Below, piece after piece: positions 49,401 through 60,926 of a DNA stretch of 64,000 bases; the first letter of the stretch is position 1; each line of letters begins with the position of its first letter. A program made the position numbers and the translations under genes. Origin of the DNA: Aaosphaeria pasadenensis (Eukaryota > Ascomycota > Dothideomycetes > Pleosporales); NCBI GenBank assembly GCA_022813625.1, contig JAKLMB010000020.1, positions 678,750-742,749 of the forward strand, written 5' to 3'. The notes beneath the pieces were generated by a model. The model saw only the letters and a program-made list of their open reading frames with translations. It ran no database searches and was not told the DNA's origin.

Positions 49401-49972
49401 GAGGCGGTTCGGATGTCGTGATCTGGCCCTGGAATTGTGTATTGAGCACACTCCTTCCTCTCTCCCCCCAACAATTGGATTCCCGCAAGTGCCCGCATTT
49501 TGGGGCTCTCCGCGCCGCTGCCGCACGAGTAGGTGAGTCCCTGAACAAGGTAGAGTAGTGGGACAATATGTGCATGTTGTTGTACACAGAATTCATCTGA
49601 TTGTTAGTTGAAGCGTAGTGATGGAAACTTCAAATAGGAAGAGTAGACACGAGAGAGGAGAGATCTGTTTCTGTCATAAAAAGAAGTGATAAACATCTAT
49701 GTATTAACTGAAACTAATATCCGTGTACTCATAGTATCATGAGCATCGCATGTAGTTTTCTCTTTCTTGTCTTCGTCCTGGGCAATGTATACATGGTCTT
49801 CCAAAACCCCGCCCACCCTGAGACCACGCTCTACACCATGAACAAGTGAAGACATATGTATAAAGAGATATGCGCACCAGCGATTAGCCGGCGGGAATAT
49901 GAACAAAAAAAGTTCGGAAGGACATGCTTTGGAAAGGTAAAAATGTTGACGTAAGAATTTTGGCCGAAGCCT
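46462..49972. other. Gene-poor intergenic stretch of 3.5 kb
   Basis: No gene recognised. AT-rich around 46.9-47.9 kb. An 11-base direct repeat TACGTAGTATG occurs at 46827-46837 and 46849-46859, separated by CACCTACCTAG. The right third is probably the bZIP 3' region. The longest open frames are about 120 codons and lack motifs. Confidence 0.5.
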
Positions 49973-51429
49973 TTAATTGTCCTCGGACTTGGTGCCAACG
50001 CCGTCAGTGTGCGTATCGCGACTCCGCTCGCTGCTGTTCTCCTCGATGTGTTTCTTGAGCATGGCACTGACCTCCTTGCTGGATGCCTTTCCGTTGTTCT
50101 TCTCAGTGATGAGTCCCTTTAGCCAGGTGTTCTCCGTCTCGAGTTGTTGGATCCGGGTCTCCAAAACGCTAACACGGTCTGACATTTCCTTTGCCGTCTT
50201 CTCGAGAGCCTGCTCGCGTTGCTTCTTCTTCACTCGGAACCTCGCACTAGCCGCAGTGTTCCGGCGGCGCTTGTCCTCCTCTGCGGCGACACGGGCGGCT
50301 TCATCTAATGCTGGTTCACCCTGTTCATCGATATGTTCCGACTTGCGCTTCGTACCTGTGGAGTGATCGAATCCGGGTGTGACGGGAGAGACGGCGGAGA
50401 CGGGAGAGTTGAAGTTGTGGTTGATGGGGTAGTGGCCGACCTGGGGAACGCTCTGCATGGAAGTATCGACGATGTGGTTGGGGAAGGTCGAGAAATCGGC
50501 AAATTCGAAGTTGCCTGCGAAAGGGTCAAAGTTAGAAGACATGATACGAGTATGATTGTGTGGAGTAAAAAGGTGGAGTGTGTGCGTCTGAGGTTGAGAT
50601 GAATGAAGATGGAAGAAGTTCGCGAAGTTGCACGGACAATTGCGTGCTTAGCAGGCCATATTGCCTTGCTAGGTCACTGCGAGTGTCCCGCATGTAGGGC
50701 AGGGCAGGGCAGGGCAGGTCAAGTAACCGCTAGCCCAGCCGTATGTGATGGCAGGAACATTCGCAGCTCCGTTAGGCCCGTGATGTGAATGGCCAAAGAG
50801 GCGGTGGGCGTGGGGTGGGGGGTTTGAATGGTGCAATGCATCATCCCAATCGGCGGGGTGTGCAGCAACCCTTGGCAAAGAGCCTATTGGGTTGAACTTT
50901 GCAGAAACAAAATAAACCCCCCCCCCCATAACCCATAACCCATATAGCCCATGCTGTGTAACAAGGCTGGATGGAATGGTCGAGGCATTGAGACGCGAAA
51001 TTGAATAACGAGAAATAGTACAAGAAAGGTGATTATTGCTGTAGGGATGTGGAAACAGAGAGGAAACGTATATTGGGAATACTGCACATCGAAGTGCTGG
51101 AAGAAGAGAAGATAAGTCCACATACCTAGATCCATGGTGTTGGAGTTATCGGCGGTCGCCGTGACGTTGTTTGCTGGAGAATTGGCAACGTTCACGTTAG
51201 GCTTCTCGTCGAGGTTGAAGTGGAAATCGAGCGAGGCGTTGGGATTGAAGCCGCCCTCTGAACCCCCGTTCCAGTCGATGAAATCGCTGTTCGCAAAGAC
51301 TGCGAGGTCGTCGTCCAAGTTGGCAGGTGCCTCGAGAGGGTCGAACGTGGATGTGAGGGCCGAATTATTATTGAGGTCAGCAACGTAGCGAGAGACGTTG
51401 GGCCCTCGCCGTCCGTTATACGCAGACAT
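49973..51429 (-). CDS. metR: bZIP transcription factor, MetR/Cys-3 type sulfur regulator
   Basis: Activator of sulfur-assimilation genes in filamentous fungi (Aspergillus MetR, Neurospora Cys-3). Exons 51429-51126 and 50514-49973 join as MDL-G-NFEFADFSTF and give 281 residues, close to MetR. N-terminus MSAYNGRRGPNVSRYVADLN is family-like, followed by acidic and Asn-rich activation-domain-like sequence. The basic region is at about 182-200 (RRRNTAASARFRVKKKQ), with the leucine zipper to about 235 (LETRIQQLETENTWLKGLI). The intron is 611 nt, unusually long. It contains a second in-frame ATG at 50542 that reads straight through the acceptor, which could make a 189-residue form lacking the N-terminal domain. 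Orthology by basic-region similarity; regulation by sulfur is inferred. Confidence 0.9.
50515..51125 (-). other. Long intron of bZIP gene with internal start and G-quadruplex
   Basis: 611 bases, donor GTATGT, acceptor TTTCGCAG. It holds tandem GGGCA copies on the plus strand (about 50697-50718), an 11-base C run (50917-50927) and CCC runs that give a sense-strand G-quadruplex. The alternative ATG at 50542 lies 27 bases before the acceptor. Confidence 0.7.
50917..50950 (-). other. G-quadruplex motif, sense strand of intron
   Basis: Read on the minus strand: GGG, six bases, GGG, four bases, GGG, four bases, then eleven G. It meets the usual four-run rule with loops below seven and would be present in the pre-mRNA. 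Confidence 0.65.
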
Positions 51430-53333
51430 TGGGGTTGAGGTGATATGAAGATGGAAGAGATGGAGATGAGACAACAATAGATATCGAATCGCTCCTGGCT
51501 GAAGGGGAATATTCCGGAGTGTGCGCCGGCGGCTTTGTGGTGAGGCGGATCTTTGACGTTTCGGCGGTACGGTTGCGTCAGGACGTTCAAGATGAGTAAT
51601 TCCGAGGATTTGGGAGCCGGCGGGAATTTCGCAACATCCAGTCAGTGTGTGCACGTACGCCCAGCGAGTACTGCGCGGTCGACGCGAATATCGGGATTTC
51701 CTTGGTGGTTACGCAGTTGAACAGAACCTCCAGGTTATTTTGTTCCTGTGGTGGTGATGATTGAAGATGTGTGGTGTGAAAGAGAGAAAGAGAGAGAGAG
51801 AGAGAGAGACAAGAGCGTGTGGGTATGTGTGGAGTGATAGGGTAAGTTAGGTAGAGCCTGGAGGTAGTTGAGTGAAAGGGTTTGCTTGGTGGGCTGGTGC
51901 TGGGGTCTTTTTCCGTTGATTCGCATCTGCCCCGCCGATACTTCGGCCGTCTATTATTGATTATGATGACCACTTGAATACCTCACCAATAGCCTCTTGA
52001 GACTACGGAGGCTACGATGCTACTGTCTACACACTACGGGTCCTATTGTATGAAAGGAACAGAAAGCGTGCGTGGGGACCTTGTGTATGCTCCGATCCGG
52101 CTTCACCCTACCTGGTTGCACCGGTCGCCTTACTTGTCTACTTGGATTGTTAATTCACCTCTTAGCAGTCCCATACTATACCTCTATCGTCCTGGGCGTG
52201 GGATTTTCTTCCCATGGCTTTGTAATCTATCCTTCAACTTCCACACTCCTCTCCGTTGTTACACTCATTCAGCCTGGGGAACTGGGGGTCATGGCGCTTC
52301 ACGCGCCCTCGCGACACAATTTACAATACACCTCCGCCTTTGTGGCTTCGTCTTTTGCCTGTCAATCTATTGTACCCCTCATCTGTATCTTTCTACCATC
52401 ACTGGGCGTGGCCACCTGTTTTTGTTCAATCTACAAGGCTCCCCTTCGTCATGGATCTTCTCTCCTTCCACCCAAGCGGCGGCCTTCATGCGCCGACGGG
52501 GGCGCTTCGGTGGATCCTTTCGCTAATCCATCACCGGAGGTCTCATCTTGTACAATTCAAGACAAGTAATCATTTGCGACCAGACTGACCCAGCGATAAA
52601 AAGGGTCCGAGGTAAACTGCCGACCATCAACCGGGAGCCTTTCCGACGCTTTTCCCCGTCCGGGACCTGCTCGTGGGCCATCATGGACGCCCAGCGATCT
52701 GACTCGCTGATTCGTTGATTCGTTGCGTAGGGTTCATCGTTGCTCGATCGGACTACCGGTACGAGTAAGTATCTACAGCGTGCGTACGCAGTGCCCAACT
52801 ACAAGTACGATACATGTACCCGTGGGGTGACGTCTCGAGGTCATCACGTCGTTGTGACGCCTACAACGCACTCTAAGCTGCATTTCTGCACCTCTGCATG
52901 CCACTATCACGTCCACCGCAGTAGATGGTCTAGGGAGGATCGTATTGCACGAGACCGTACGATAATGAGAAGAAGTGCATTCCTCCATCATGGTCAGCAT
53001 GATTGTGACCAATATCTCACTGACCGGAAATACTTTCCTTTCGCGGGTTGCGTATGGAGTCTGCGTAAAGTTACTCTTTACAGTCTATGTGTGCGTGGGC
53101 ATGTGAATACTACTACAGTGTAGTTGCGTCGGAACAAAAAACTGGTTTGTCAGCTACTCGTAGATTTAATTTACTATGACAATCATCACGTGACACTTAC
53201 ACTTGGCCCGTTGCGCTAGCATGACAGTGGGGACTCAGCTCGACGCGTTCCGCGATGCCAACTAGCACCAATAAACATCATCAACAACATGCCAGCAATA
53301 CCGGGAAAGAGTCCGTCCCCCATGTAGACCAAC
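51430..53333. other. Divergent region, bZIP promoter and CHL4 promoter
   Basis: 1.9 kb. A GA microsatellite lies at 51778-51809, which reads as CT repeat in the bZIP 5' direction. From 52017 to 52588 three plus-strand frames are simultaneously open for 110-169 codons, which I attribute to pyrimidine-rich sequence depleted of stops (see rejected). No recognisable gene. Confidence 0.45.
51778..51809. repeat. (GA)n microsatellite
   Basis: A run of about 16 GA units with one interruption, about 350 bases upstream of the bZIP start codon. Confidence 0.85.
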
Positions 53334-54845
53334 ATGGCTTCAACTACAAAAGTCACCGCTCCGAACTATGGGAACATCCCTCACTCGCACAGGCTCCCCG
53401 TCACCCACCGCGAGGTCGTCCGCGCATTCGGCAAGCTTTCGCGCACATCCCTCATCACCCTGGCCCAACAATGGCTCCAGAAGAAGAATCGCGACTTCTG
53501 CAAACCCTATCTTTTAGGTGATCAGGACCGAAATGCCGATGAGGAAGACGATGCGCCCTACGAGCCAGCGGAGAGCTACGAAGAGCTACAGGAAATCTAC
53601 AAGGAACTGTTGTCTCGTAAGGGCGGAAGAAGAGAAGTTATGGATCGCATTCTCGAGGGCGACTGGCGCACTGGCATCTCCATGTACCAGCTTGCGACGG
53701 CGGAAATACAGCACCTGCTCGATCACCCTCAAGCGCTCCGCTGGACCGCGAAACGAATGGCCAAGATTCCGAACAACAGAGTGGTTAAGGACATGGAAGT
53801 GACGAATGACTCGGAGCATTTACCGCGATTCCAGGCGCAAACATTCATGACGAACCTTGCCAAAGAGCTGAGTCCGTTGATGAAGGCCCATTATCTGATC
53901 ACCAAGCTAAAGACGCTACCGATCACCATCCTCCGCGTATACATACACGATTCCCCATACAGCTCTGAGGCATCATTAGCGACAGATTCCAATTCTTCGG
54001 ACGGTGCCAAAGCCGTTTTCTTCATCTGGCCCAACGGATCGCCTTATATCTACGTATCACTAGCCACACATCTGGGCCAGGTAGTCGGAGACGAGGGTCG
54101 ACACCTGCGTGATGTTGTTCTCCAAGCTATTCCCAAAGCATTCTCCCGCCCATCATCTCGCTATCAACTTACCCCCACCAATTTCACCGCGAGATCGCTC
54201 AGTGCGCTTCTCGCATATCGCGGACCTGGAAAGAGCAATGCAGCAGCTGGAGGATGGAGCATCTTTGCCGACCACAGCTTCAGCCAGAACGCGCTGGATT
54301 TCGTGGCTACTGGGAAACTAGGCGAGGCCAAGGGAACATCTGTCGATGCGGTCGCGCAAAAAGCTGGCCCGGGACGCCCAAAGAGACACATTGATGCAAC
54401 AGAAACCCAGGAAGTCAAGCGGAGGAAGGCCGTTGCTGCGGGGCGCTTTGGTAGCTCGGGCAAGGCCAACGACGGGCAAGGCATCGAGCGATTTGAGGTC
54501 CGCATTGACGATCCGTTCCCGCCGCAACCGAACAACGCACAGCAACAAGACGCCACAGGAGCGAGCGCGGAGACTTCACGAGGCAAGCGCAAAGGGCGGC
54601 CGTCCCTACTAGATCGATCAGCCGAAGACATCCAGGAGATCGAAGAACTCGACAATGCCTGGGTCCCAGATGTCCGTGTCACGTTCTCCGGATCGCATGT
54701 TTTCGCGGGTGTTAGGGAACTTGTCGAACAGGGTGTTGTGGACGGAGAGCAGATGCCGGGATGGATGACGGGCGAAGCAGGCGTTACGATCGGCGCCATC
54801 AAGAACGGACGAATTCGGAGTAAAGGTGCTGTTCCCGGTGTTTAA
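53334..54845 (+). CDS. CHL4: Kinetochore protein Chl4/Mis15 (CENP-N)
   Basis: Inner-kinetochore CCAN subunit that, with Iml3/CENP-L, links CENP-A chromatin to the kinetochore. Single exon of 503 residues. The N-terminal PYRIN-like part THREVVRAFGKLSRTSLITLAQQWL is the family hallmark. Helices with YEELQEIYKELLSRKGGRREVMDRILEGDWRTGIS follow, then ELSPLMKAHYLITKLKTLPITILRVYIHDSPY. The C-terminal domain ends with VRVTFSGSHVFAGVRELVEQG. Between about 335 and 440 there is a basic, disordered insert with an AT-hook-like GPGRPKRH and RGKRKGRPS that could bind DNA. The start ATG at 53334 is preferred because homologous text begins soon after. Confidence 0.93.
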   Translation: MASTTKVTAPNYGNIPHSHRLPVTHREVVRAFGKLSRTSLITLAQQWLQKKNRDFCKPYLLGDQDRNADEEDDAPYEPAESYEELQEIYKELLSRKGGRREVMDRILEGDWRTGISMYQLATAEIQHLLDHPQALRWTAKRMAKIPNNRVVKDMEVTNDSEHLPRFQAQTFMTNLAKELSPLMKAHYLITKLKTLPITILRVYIHDSPYSSEASLATDSNSSDGAKAVFFIWPNGSPYIYVSLATHLGQVVGDEGRHLRDVVLQAIPKAFSRPSSRYQLTPTNFTARSLSALLAYRGPGKSNAAAGGWSIFADHSFSQNALDFVATGKLGEAKGTSVDAVAQKAGPGRPKRHIDATETQEVKRRKAVAAGRFGSSGKANDGQGIERFEVRIDDPFPPQPNNAQQQDATGASAETSRGKRKGRPSLLDRSAEDIQEIEELDNAWVPDVRVTFSGSHVFAGVRELVEQGVVDGEQMPGWMTGEAGVTIGAIKNGRIRSKGAVPGV

Positions 54846-55129
54846 GTAATACTCTATCGAGCGGTGTTGTTTTTGTTCGGATACCCCATGCTCTCAATTG
54901 CGGCGTTTTCAATGCTCATGGCGTTTTTTTGGTCGATGGAAGCTTCACTCTTGTTTATGCATACCAAGCGCTTGGTTCGTTATGGGGAGGAGAAATCATG
55001 GCGGCAGACATACCTCTCAGTCTAAGTGTTAACGAAGTAGCCACGAATTCCATTGTTCGATATACTATATGCTATAAAAACTTCCAAACGCCTCCATCTA
55101 AGGGATTGAATCATCCTCGTTCAGAATTC

Positions 55130-56221
55130 TCATGACTCTTTCTTCCTCCGTTGACTCCTCCGTGGCCCCGCCCCATCATCACCCTTTGCCTCTCCAACAG
55201 TAAACTCGTTAACCTTCCTCTTACGCGCTTCCCCCTCTTCAACAGTAGATTCCTCAACCTTCCTGTTACCCTTCCCCTCGCTCTTACTTTCCTCCCCCAA
55301 CTCTTGCCCTTCATGAGTAACATCCCCTTCGCTCTTCCCTCCCTCCCCAACCTTCTGCGTCTCATTAACAACCCATTCCTCATCGAGATCCCAGTCCGCC
55401 ATCCCGAGCACCCAAGCAACTTTATCGATATCCACCACGCTGACCACCTCGTCCTCCCCCGCCTCCTCCTGCAACCTCGCCCTCATGGCCTCCACCCTCG
55501 TCGCCAGCTCCTCGTACTCCTTGGCCGTGTACTTGATCTTCCTCTTCCACCCGTCCTCCCCCAACCCATATTCCCACATCGCCCATCGGAACAGCTCGTC
55601 CGAGAAGAAGGGCACCGTGGTTGGGGAGTAGGTAGATAGGACCAGGGATGCTGTTGCGGGTCCGATGCCTTTGAGTGCTTTGACCAGGGTCTTCAGGGCG
55701 GGAAGGGGAGAGGTGGAGTCAGGGGATGAGAGTTCAGAGAAGGCGGTGGCGGTGGTTTTGGTTACCAGGGCGGAGGGGTTGGATTGCACGAAGGCGAGGA
55801 GGGTTGGGCGGAACGTGCCGTGTTTGCTGGGTGGGTGGGTTAGCTTTTTATATTTACGATTGTGGGAGTGGGTGGTGTCGGGGAGGTTTGGGTGGTGGAG
55901 ATGGTGATGATGTTACGAGCTTTGGGGAAGGGGTTGAATGATAATGGTTCAGGGGGAAAAGTGTATGATGGAGAGAAACAGAAAAGAGGAGATTATTTAC
56001 AGTTTCCACTCGACCAATTTCACGAGTTCTTCCTTGTTGAGCGACACTGTGGCTGCATCGTCATTGTCGGCGGCTGCCTTTCTGGCGGCGAGCTGCGCGG
56101 GTATGGTATCATAGCGCTGGATGTCGAGGTCGCGTAGTTCCTCTGGTACGGCGTGTGGGTAGCGGGATAGGAGGAATTTGAAATCAATTAATGAGATGGT
56201 CGAGGGCACCAAGTTGGGCAT
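55130..56221 (-). CDS. Fungal protein with helix-hairpin-helix/DNA-glycosylase-like core, unknown function
   Basis: Exons 56221-56001 and 55826-55130 around a 174-nt intron give 305 residues; the join gives LVKLVEWKLKHGTFRPTLLAFVQSN. I recognise the general type: a conserved filamentous-fungal protein with FLLSRYPHAVPEELRDLD near the start and a helix-hairpin-helix-like LVKALKGIGPATASLVLSTY, followed by VPFFSDELFRWAMWE. The GIGPATAS loop resembles DNA-glycosylase HhH loops, but I see no catalytic Lys/Asp arrangement of an active HhH-GPD enzyme. The C-terminal 90 residues are a Glu/Lys/Gly low-complexity tail ending in the basic RRSQRRKKES, a possible nuclear signal. Function unknown. Confidence 0.82.
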
Positions 56222-57037
56222 GATGGATGGGTGTGGTGCACGCCTTCTTGCTCTCTCGTTCTATTCAGCTACATGAGCACGCGCAAGGGCGGAAATGTAT
56301 CTAATGCAAGACGATGTATACAGATACCACTGGACAACTAGAGCAATCCTTAGCCGTTGGTACTCTTCGTAATCCATGATGACGAGGTTGGGGGAAACTG
56401 ACAAGAGAGGTTCGGGAAAGCACAGAAAATTTTGTATAATCGGCCCCTTACTTAGCGGTCACGAGTTGCTCAGATAGCGAAATATCCAATATCCAAATAA
56501 CAAATAACAAATAACAAACTGGGTAAACTTGTTGAAACTTTGTTATTTCAACTTTGTTATTTGGTGGCGTCAGTCTTATGATGTCTGAACAGCACCGACC
56601 GCTAGGCTCAATACAACCTAGATACAAGCAGACGTAGCGAATGACAGCCCTGGAACGCTCTCTATCACCTTTAGAGGTCTCCAAACTTGCAATGGGTAGT
56701 TACAAACTTACTGTGTACGATGATAATGAACGATGTATGAATGGCATCAATGCGGTGAGATGCTCGGACGTGATGCGTGCTCATGTGTGTTTTGATTATT
56801 GCTCATAAAGCATACATACCTGACGACTTCGTAGAATTGAACAACTAGTATACACTACACTCACTCCACGATGGCCCTGGGAATGATCAGACTAGACATC
56901 ATAATTCATAAAACGTTTCATTGATATTATTTCATCTCCATAGTGTAATCATACGCTTTGGCTGCAGATCGTATCCTCTCTCGGCGTTCCTCAGCATCGT
57001 AGCTGACCCATTAATGAATTGAAACGCGATGAGTGGT
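56222..57037. other. Intergenic with inverted repeat
   Basis: 816 bases between the HhH-like gene start and the JmjC gene stop. Apart from the hairpin at 56493-56564 I see nothing structured. AT-rich toward the right (JmjC 3' UTR). Confidence 0.5.
56493..56564. repeat. Inverted repeat with 12-bp perfect arms and internal AATAACAAA repeats
   Basis: Arms CCAAATAACAAA (56493-56504) and TTTGTTATTTGG (56553-56564) are exact reverse complements around a 48-base spacer. The left side has tandem ATAACAA units, the right side has TTTGTTATTTC and TTTGTTATTTG copies, so several registers can pair. It may be a small foldback-element remnant. Confidence 0.7.
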
Positions 57038-60000
57038 CTATACGACCTTGCGTGGCCTGCCACGGCCCCTCTTTGCCATGCTAGATCCTCGAGTAGGCCT
57101 CATGGTAGGCCTACCAACTGGCCGGGTCGGGCGTTTAGGTTCGGGCGCTGTGGCTGGTATCTCATCCTCGCTGTCGCTTTCTGACTCTTCCGACAGATCG
57201 ACAGCCTTGGGATCCTTCTTACGTACGGGCTTGGGATCGGACGTCGAAATTGGCGATGTCAACGATGTAGCAGAGGGACCCGCAGTCGTACCATTTCGCT
57301 TAGCGGCTGTGATCTTGATCTTCTTACCAGCCATTCCGGGTCGTAAGAAAATCGAATTGGAAGTCTGTGGAGGGCCAGTGCGGACAGAGACAGGAGGGGC
57401 TTCTGGCGTGGCCTGGTTATCTCTTTCTTCGTGCAGTCGCTCGTCTTCTGCGGCTAGGGTATCAATTATGTTGTTCACTTCCTCATCCTCTGAACCATCT
57501 CCCCAAATAGCCATTTTGGCCCTCATGTTGGCTTCGGCTTCCAAAGCAGCTGCCTCCTCACGAGCCTTGGCCTCCTCGTCTCGGCCCAGTGCTTCATCAG
57601 CATCGCCAATGGCGGTCGCCGCTGCCGCTGCCGCTGCTGTTTGGGCGAGCGAGAACGCATCTGCGTCTTCGACATGTGGAGCATCTTCTTCATGGTCCGA
57701 CACGTCTCCAGTACTCTTTCGCGACGGGCGACCAGGTTTGCGAATGCCTGCTTTAGAATTTGACGGCATGGTCTTTCGCCTCTCTCTTCGTTCCCGATCT
57801 CGCTCGCGATCTCTCTCCCGACGAGGGTTTACATCACCATCCTTGAAGTTGGATGGAAGTTCTGTCGGCATATCCTCCTCTCCCTGATTTTTCCGTGCTA
57901 GCCAGGCTGAGCTTCGGCCTTGCGAACGACCATTCCGATTCCCAGTATACTCAACATAATCATCTTCGTCCACATCCTCTTCGGAATCAATGCTAACTTC
58001 TTCGTATCGCGCTGGAGGCCGGCTGGATTTACCCGTAGCACCACCCTCTCTATCTCGCCTCCTCGTTCCATAACTTTGGTCCTCATCGACTCTGATGCGG
58101 AACGATTTCTGAGTCTTGGCTTCTCCGTTAGTTGGCGAGACAGCTTTTGGATTTAGAACATCTGATTCAAGAATAGAGCCAATGGTGTTCTGTTCTTCTC
58201 GCTGTTCGTCAAGACGGGGCTCTGATCGATGCACTGGCGTAGACCGTTGCCTTATTGTATCCAAAAGACCGGTGGTGAGAGATAGTTTCACAATCTTGGA
58301 CTTCTGTCTCATTCGAGCATACACAATGATGAAACGGTCATCCTTTTTGGCTTCCTCGAGAAGCTTCTTCTGAACCTCTTTCTGGTACTGTTTGCCAGAA
58401 GCATTCTTTGGGGGAAGTGGTTGCAAGGGCTCATCTTTCTTCTGCTTTTTGGGCTTCTTCCGCTTCGGTGTCTCGAGCTCAAGGTCAGAGTATTCATGAG
58501 TTCGTTTCCCAAGGCGCGGAATATCGCCGTTCATATCAGGGTCTGGATAGTAGTAATGGGTAGTGTCATCTTGGAAATCTATGTCTGGCTGGAACTGCAC
58601 AGCTGATGGGTCTATGAAGCCATTAACTTCGGCCGTGCCATCAACCACTGGCGAATATGCGATACCATTCCTATACGAATGGTCGTGGTCATCGTCCGTG
58701 TATCGATCATCAAGCGCAGGATCGACCATTTTCGCACGCTCAGCTTCTTCGACTCGTCGTTGAATCGGGCCAGTGCTGTTCCCAATAGACTCGCCCTCCC
58801 GCAACCAGTTCAGATTCGAGACGCTGAAATCCACAAGACATTCCACAGAACGTGGGTCTGCAACCTTTTTCGTGTCATGTCCTAGTAAGGTCCCCTTTGG
58901 TTCATATGGATGCTGACGAGGGTCCCGGCGGCAGGCCCCTGTATTGCATGTTCTCTTACAGTGAGGGCACTTCCAGCTGGGATTCTCCATGACCACCAAG
59001 GGCATCATGTCATGAGCTCGGAAGAGCGTACCGTAGCAGTAGCCCAAGTCGCAATTCGAACAAAAGGCCATCTTCCAAGTTGGATGTCGATGCAGACAGC
59101 AATGACAGGACTTATTGTTCCTGAGCCACTGCTTCGACTTCTTTTTCACGGTCTTCTTGACCGTGCCATCATCATTGACGATGATTTCCTCCCCATCGGA
59201 TCCGTCATCTACGGGTACGGGGACGTTTGGATCAACAAATGGTCGAAGTTTTAGTTGTTCCTGGCAAACCTGTGCTAACGTCTTCTTGCCTAGATATCGG
59301 CGCTCTTCCTGTAAGGGAAGGGGTGTGCTCTCGGTCATTTGCCCATCAATGTCGATTATTTGGGCGCGCCACTCCTCGTACTTGCGAACTAGATCTTTCC
59401 ATTTCCACTGCTCCACCCACTGATAGCCAGACTGGCATTGGCAACTGCGACCCATACAGTAACAATCCATGCACACGTCATAAGGTTCATCGACATCCTT
59501 GCTGAAGGCGTTCTTGCAAGTTTTGCAGGTGAGAAAGCGGTTGAAGATGTTGCATCTGCAGTAAGCGCAGGTGACGTTACTGTCATACGGAAGGAACTCA
59601 GGATGTTCCCGGGAATCCGGCGTGAACATCTCTGAAAGGAGGACAGACTTGTAGAGATCGAAAAGCTTTTTGAAGTCACGCTGAACCTGCCGAACCTTCA
59701 CAGACGTTTGGATACTCTCAGCTTGCTCACCACCAAGTTCAACTTGAGCCCTCGCTATGCGTAAAAGATTCGCGTATTTTAGAAGGGTGTAGTAGACGAT
59801 CGTCTTATTTTTATATTGCTCGTCCCGGCATACGATTCGCGAATTGGGTAGAGCTTCGTTCAAGGCATGTTCGAGGGTCTCCACCGTGGTCCTGTTCCAA
59901 GCGATTTTCATGGTGCGGGTGCCACGGTTCCATACTTGATGCGGCGCCAATGGTGGAATTAAAATGAAGTCGCCGGGTCGCTGCTCGACAACGTATGTTG

Positions 60001-60926
60001 TAAATGGTGCCTTTTTCCAAGCAATCAACTGCGCAAAATGATTCTCGACTTCAATGTCGTGTCCTAAAACAGAGAGCCAATACTCAGAAACAACCTGGCG
60101 GTCCTTGGTTTCTGTCATAAACCAAAGGGAAGAACCAGGGCGCTCGGGCTGTCCATCCTCACTGATCGTGCCGGATGCGTTGACCATGATGTTTTGACCA
60201 AGGGAAGCACACATTTCGCGATGCGACGGGGTATAGGTTCCTTCATGCCCGATATAACACATAAGGTTCTCAGCGCGCATTTCGGGTGGCAAACTGCTCA
60301 TTAAGTCACCAGCACGCGCAATTCCTCGACCTTTCCTAAAGCCAGGTTCATCCAGTGCGCCAGGTCCTCCCATCTCTCCTGTGTTATCATTCAAATAGTA
60401 TAGACCCGCAGGGATGAGCTCCTTGAGTTTGTCCTGCCATACTGGGGGACAATCGATGTCCTTAAGATAGATGCGTTGCCTTGTTTTGTCCCTGTACCGC
60501 TCGGGTGTATCAAAAAATTGCTCCGTAAGCTTCGCCATATGTTTGAGATAGTGTTTGATTGTGAGTGGGATATTCTCCTTGGTAGTCAAGTTGCGTGCGT
60601 TTTCCACTAATTGGGTATTAGCAAAGCACCCTCGGCGCATTCGAATTCAACAACTCACCTTTGTCGCCGCAATTGTCCCGCAGCCAGGAAGGTGTAAAGG
60701 TCCAGGGATCCAACACCTCTTCGAAACCTTCTATTACCAAAGGTTTCCCACCTATTATGACATGTAAGAGAACCAACTTCTCAAACTGCTCCATGCCATT
60801 GTTGGCGATCATCTCATACGTTATGCGATCGGCATACTTGAAATTGTCCGCCGTTTCGACGAACGTTCGCACGTCAAAATCCGGCGGGATGGGCTCGAAA
60901 GAAGCCCTTGGGCGGGCCGCGGGCAT
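57038..60926 (-). CDS. JmjC-domain protein with 4CXXC_R1 zinc finger and AT-hooks
   Basis: Probable Fe(II)/2-oxoglutarate oxygenase or chromatin regulator in the nucleus. Exons 60926-60659 and 60606-57038 (52-nt intron, join GDK-V-ENARN) give 1278 residues. The JmjC core is at about 180-360, with metal ligands predicted as H218 and E220 (HRE) and H312 (APHQVW), so it may be active. A cysteine cluster CAYCRCN...CKTCKN...CMDCYC lies at about 434-482, and a 4CXXC_R1-type zinc finger (CHCC, CSNC, CPHCKR, CNTGACRR) at about 587-690. The C-terminal half is charged and disordered with an Ala run. AT-hook-like GRP motifs near 1030 (KPGRPSRK) and at the end (RPVGRP, RGRGRPRK). Not a standard KDM4/KDM5 layout. 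Histone target unknown. Confidence 0.92.

Noticed and set aside
52017..52588. Three overlapping plus-strand open frames of 110-169 codons
   Set aside because: No family motif in any frame. The sequence is pyrimidine-rich on this strand, which lowers stop-codon frequency in all frames, so simultaneous openness is expected by chance.
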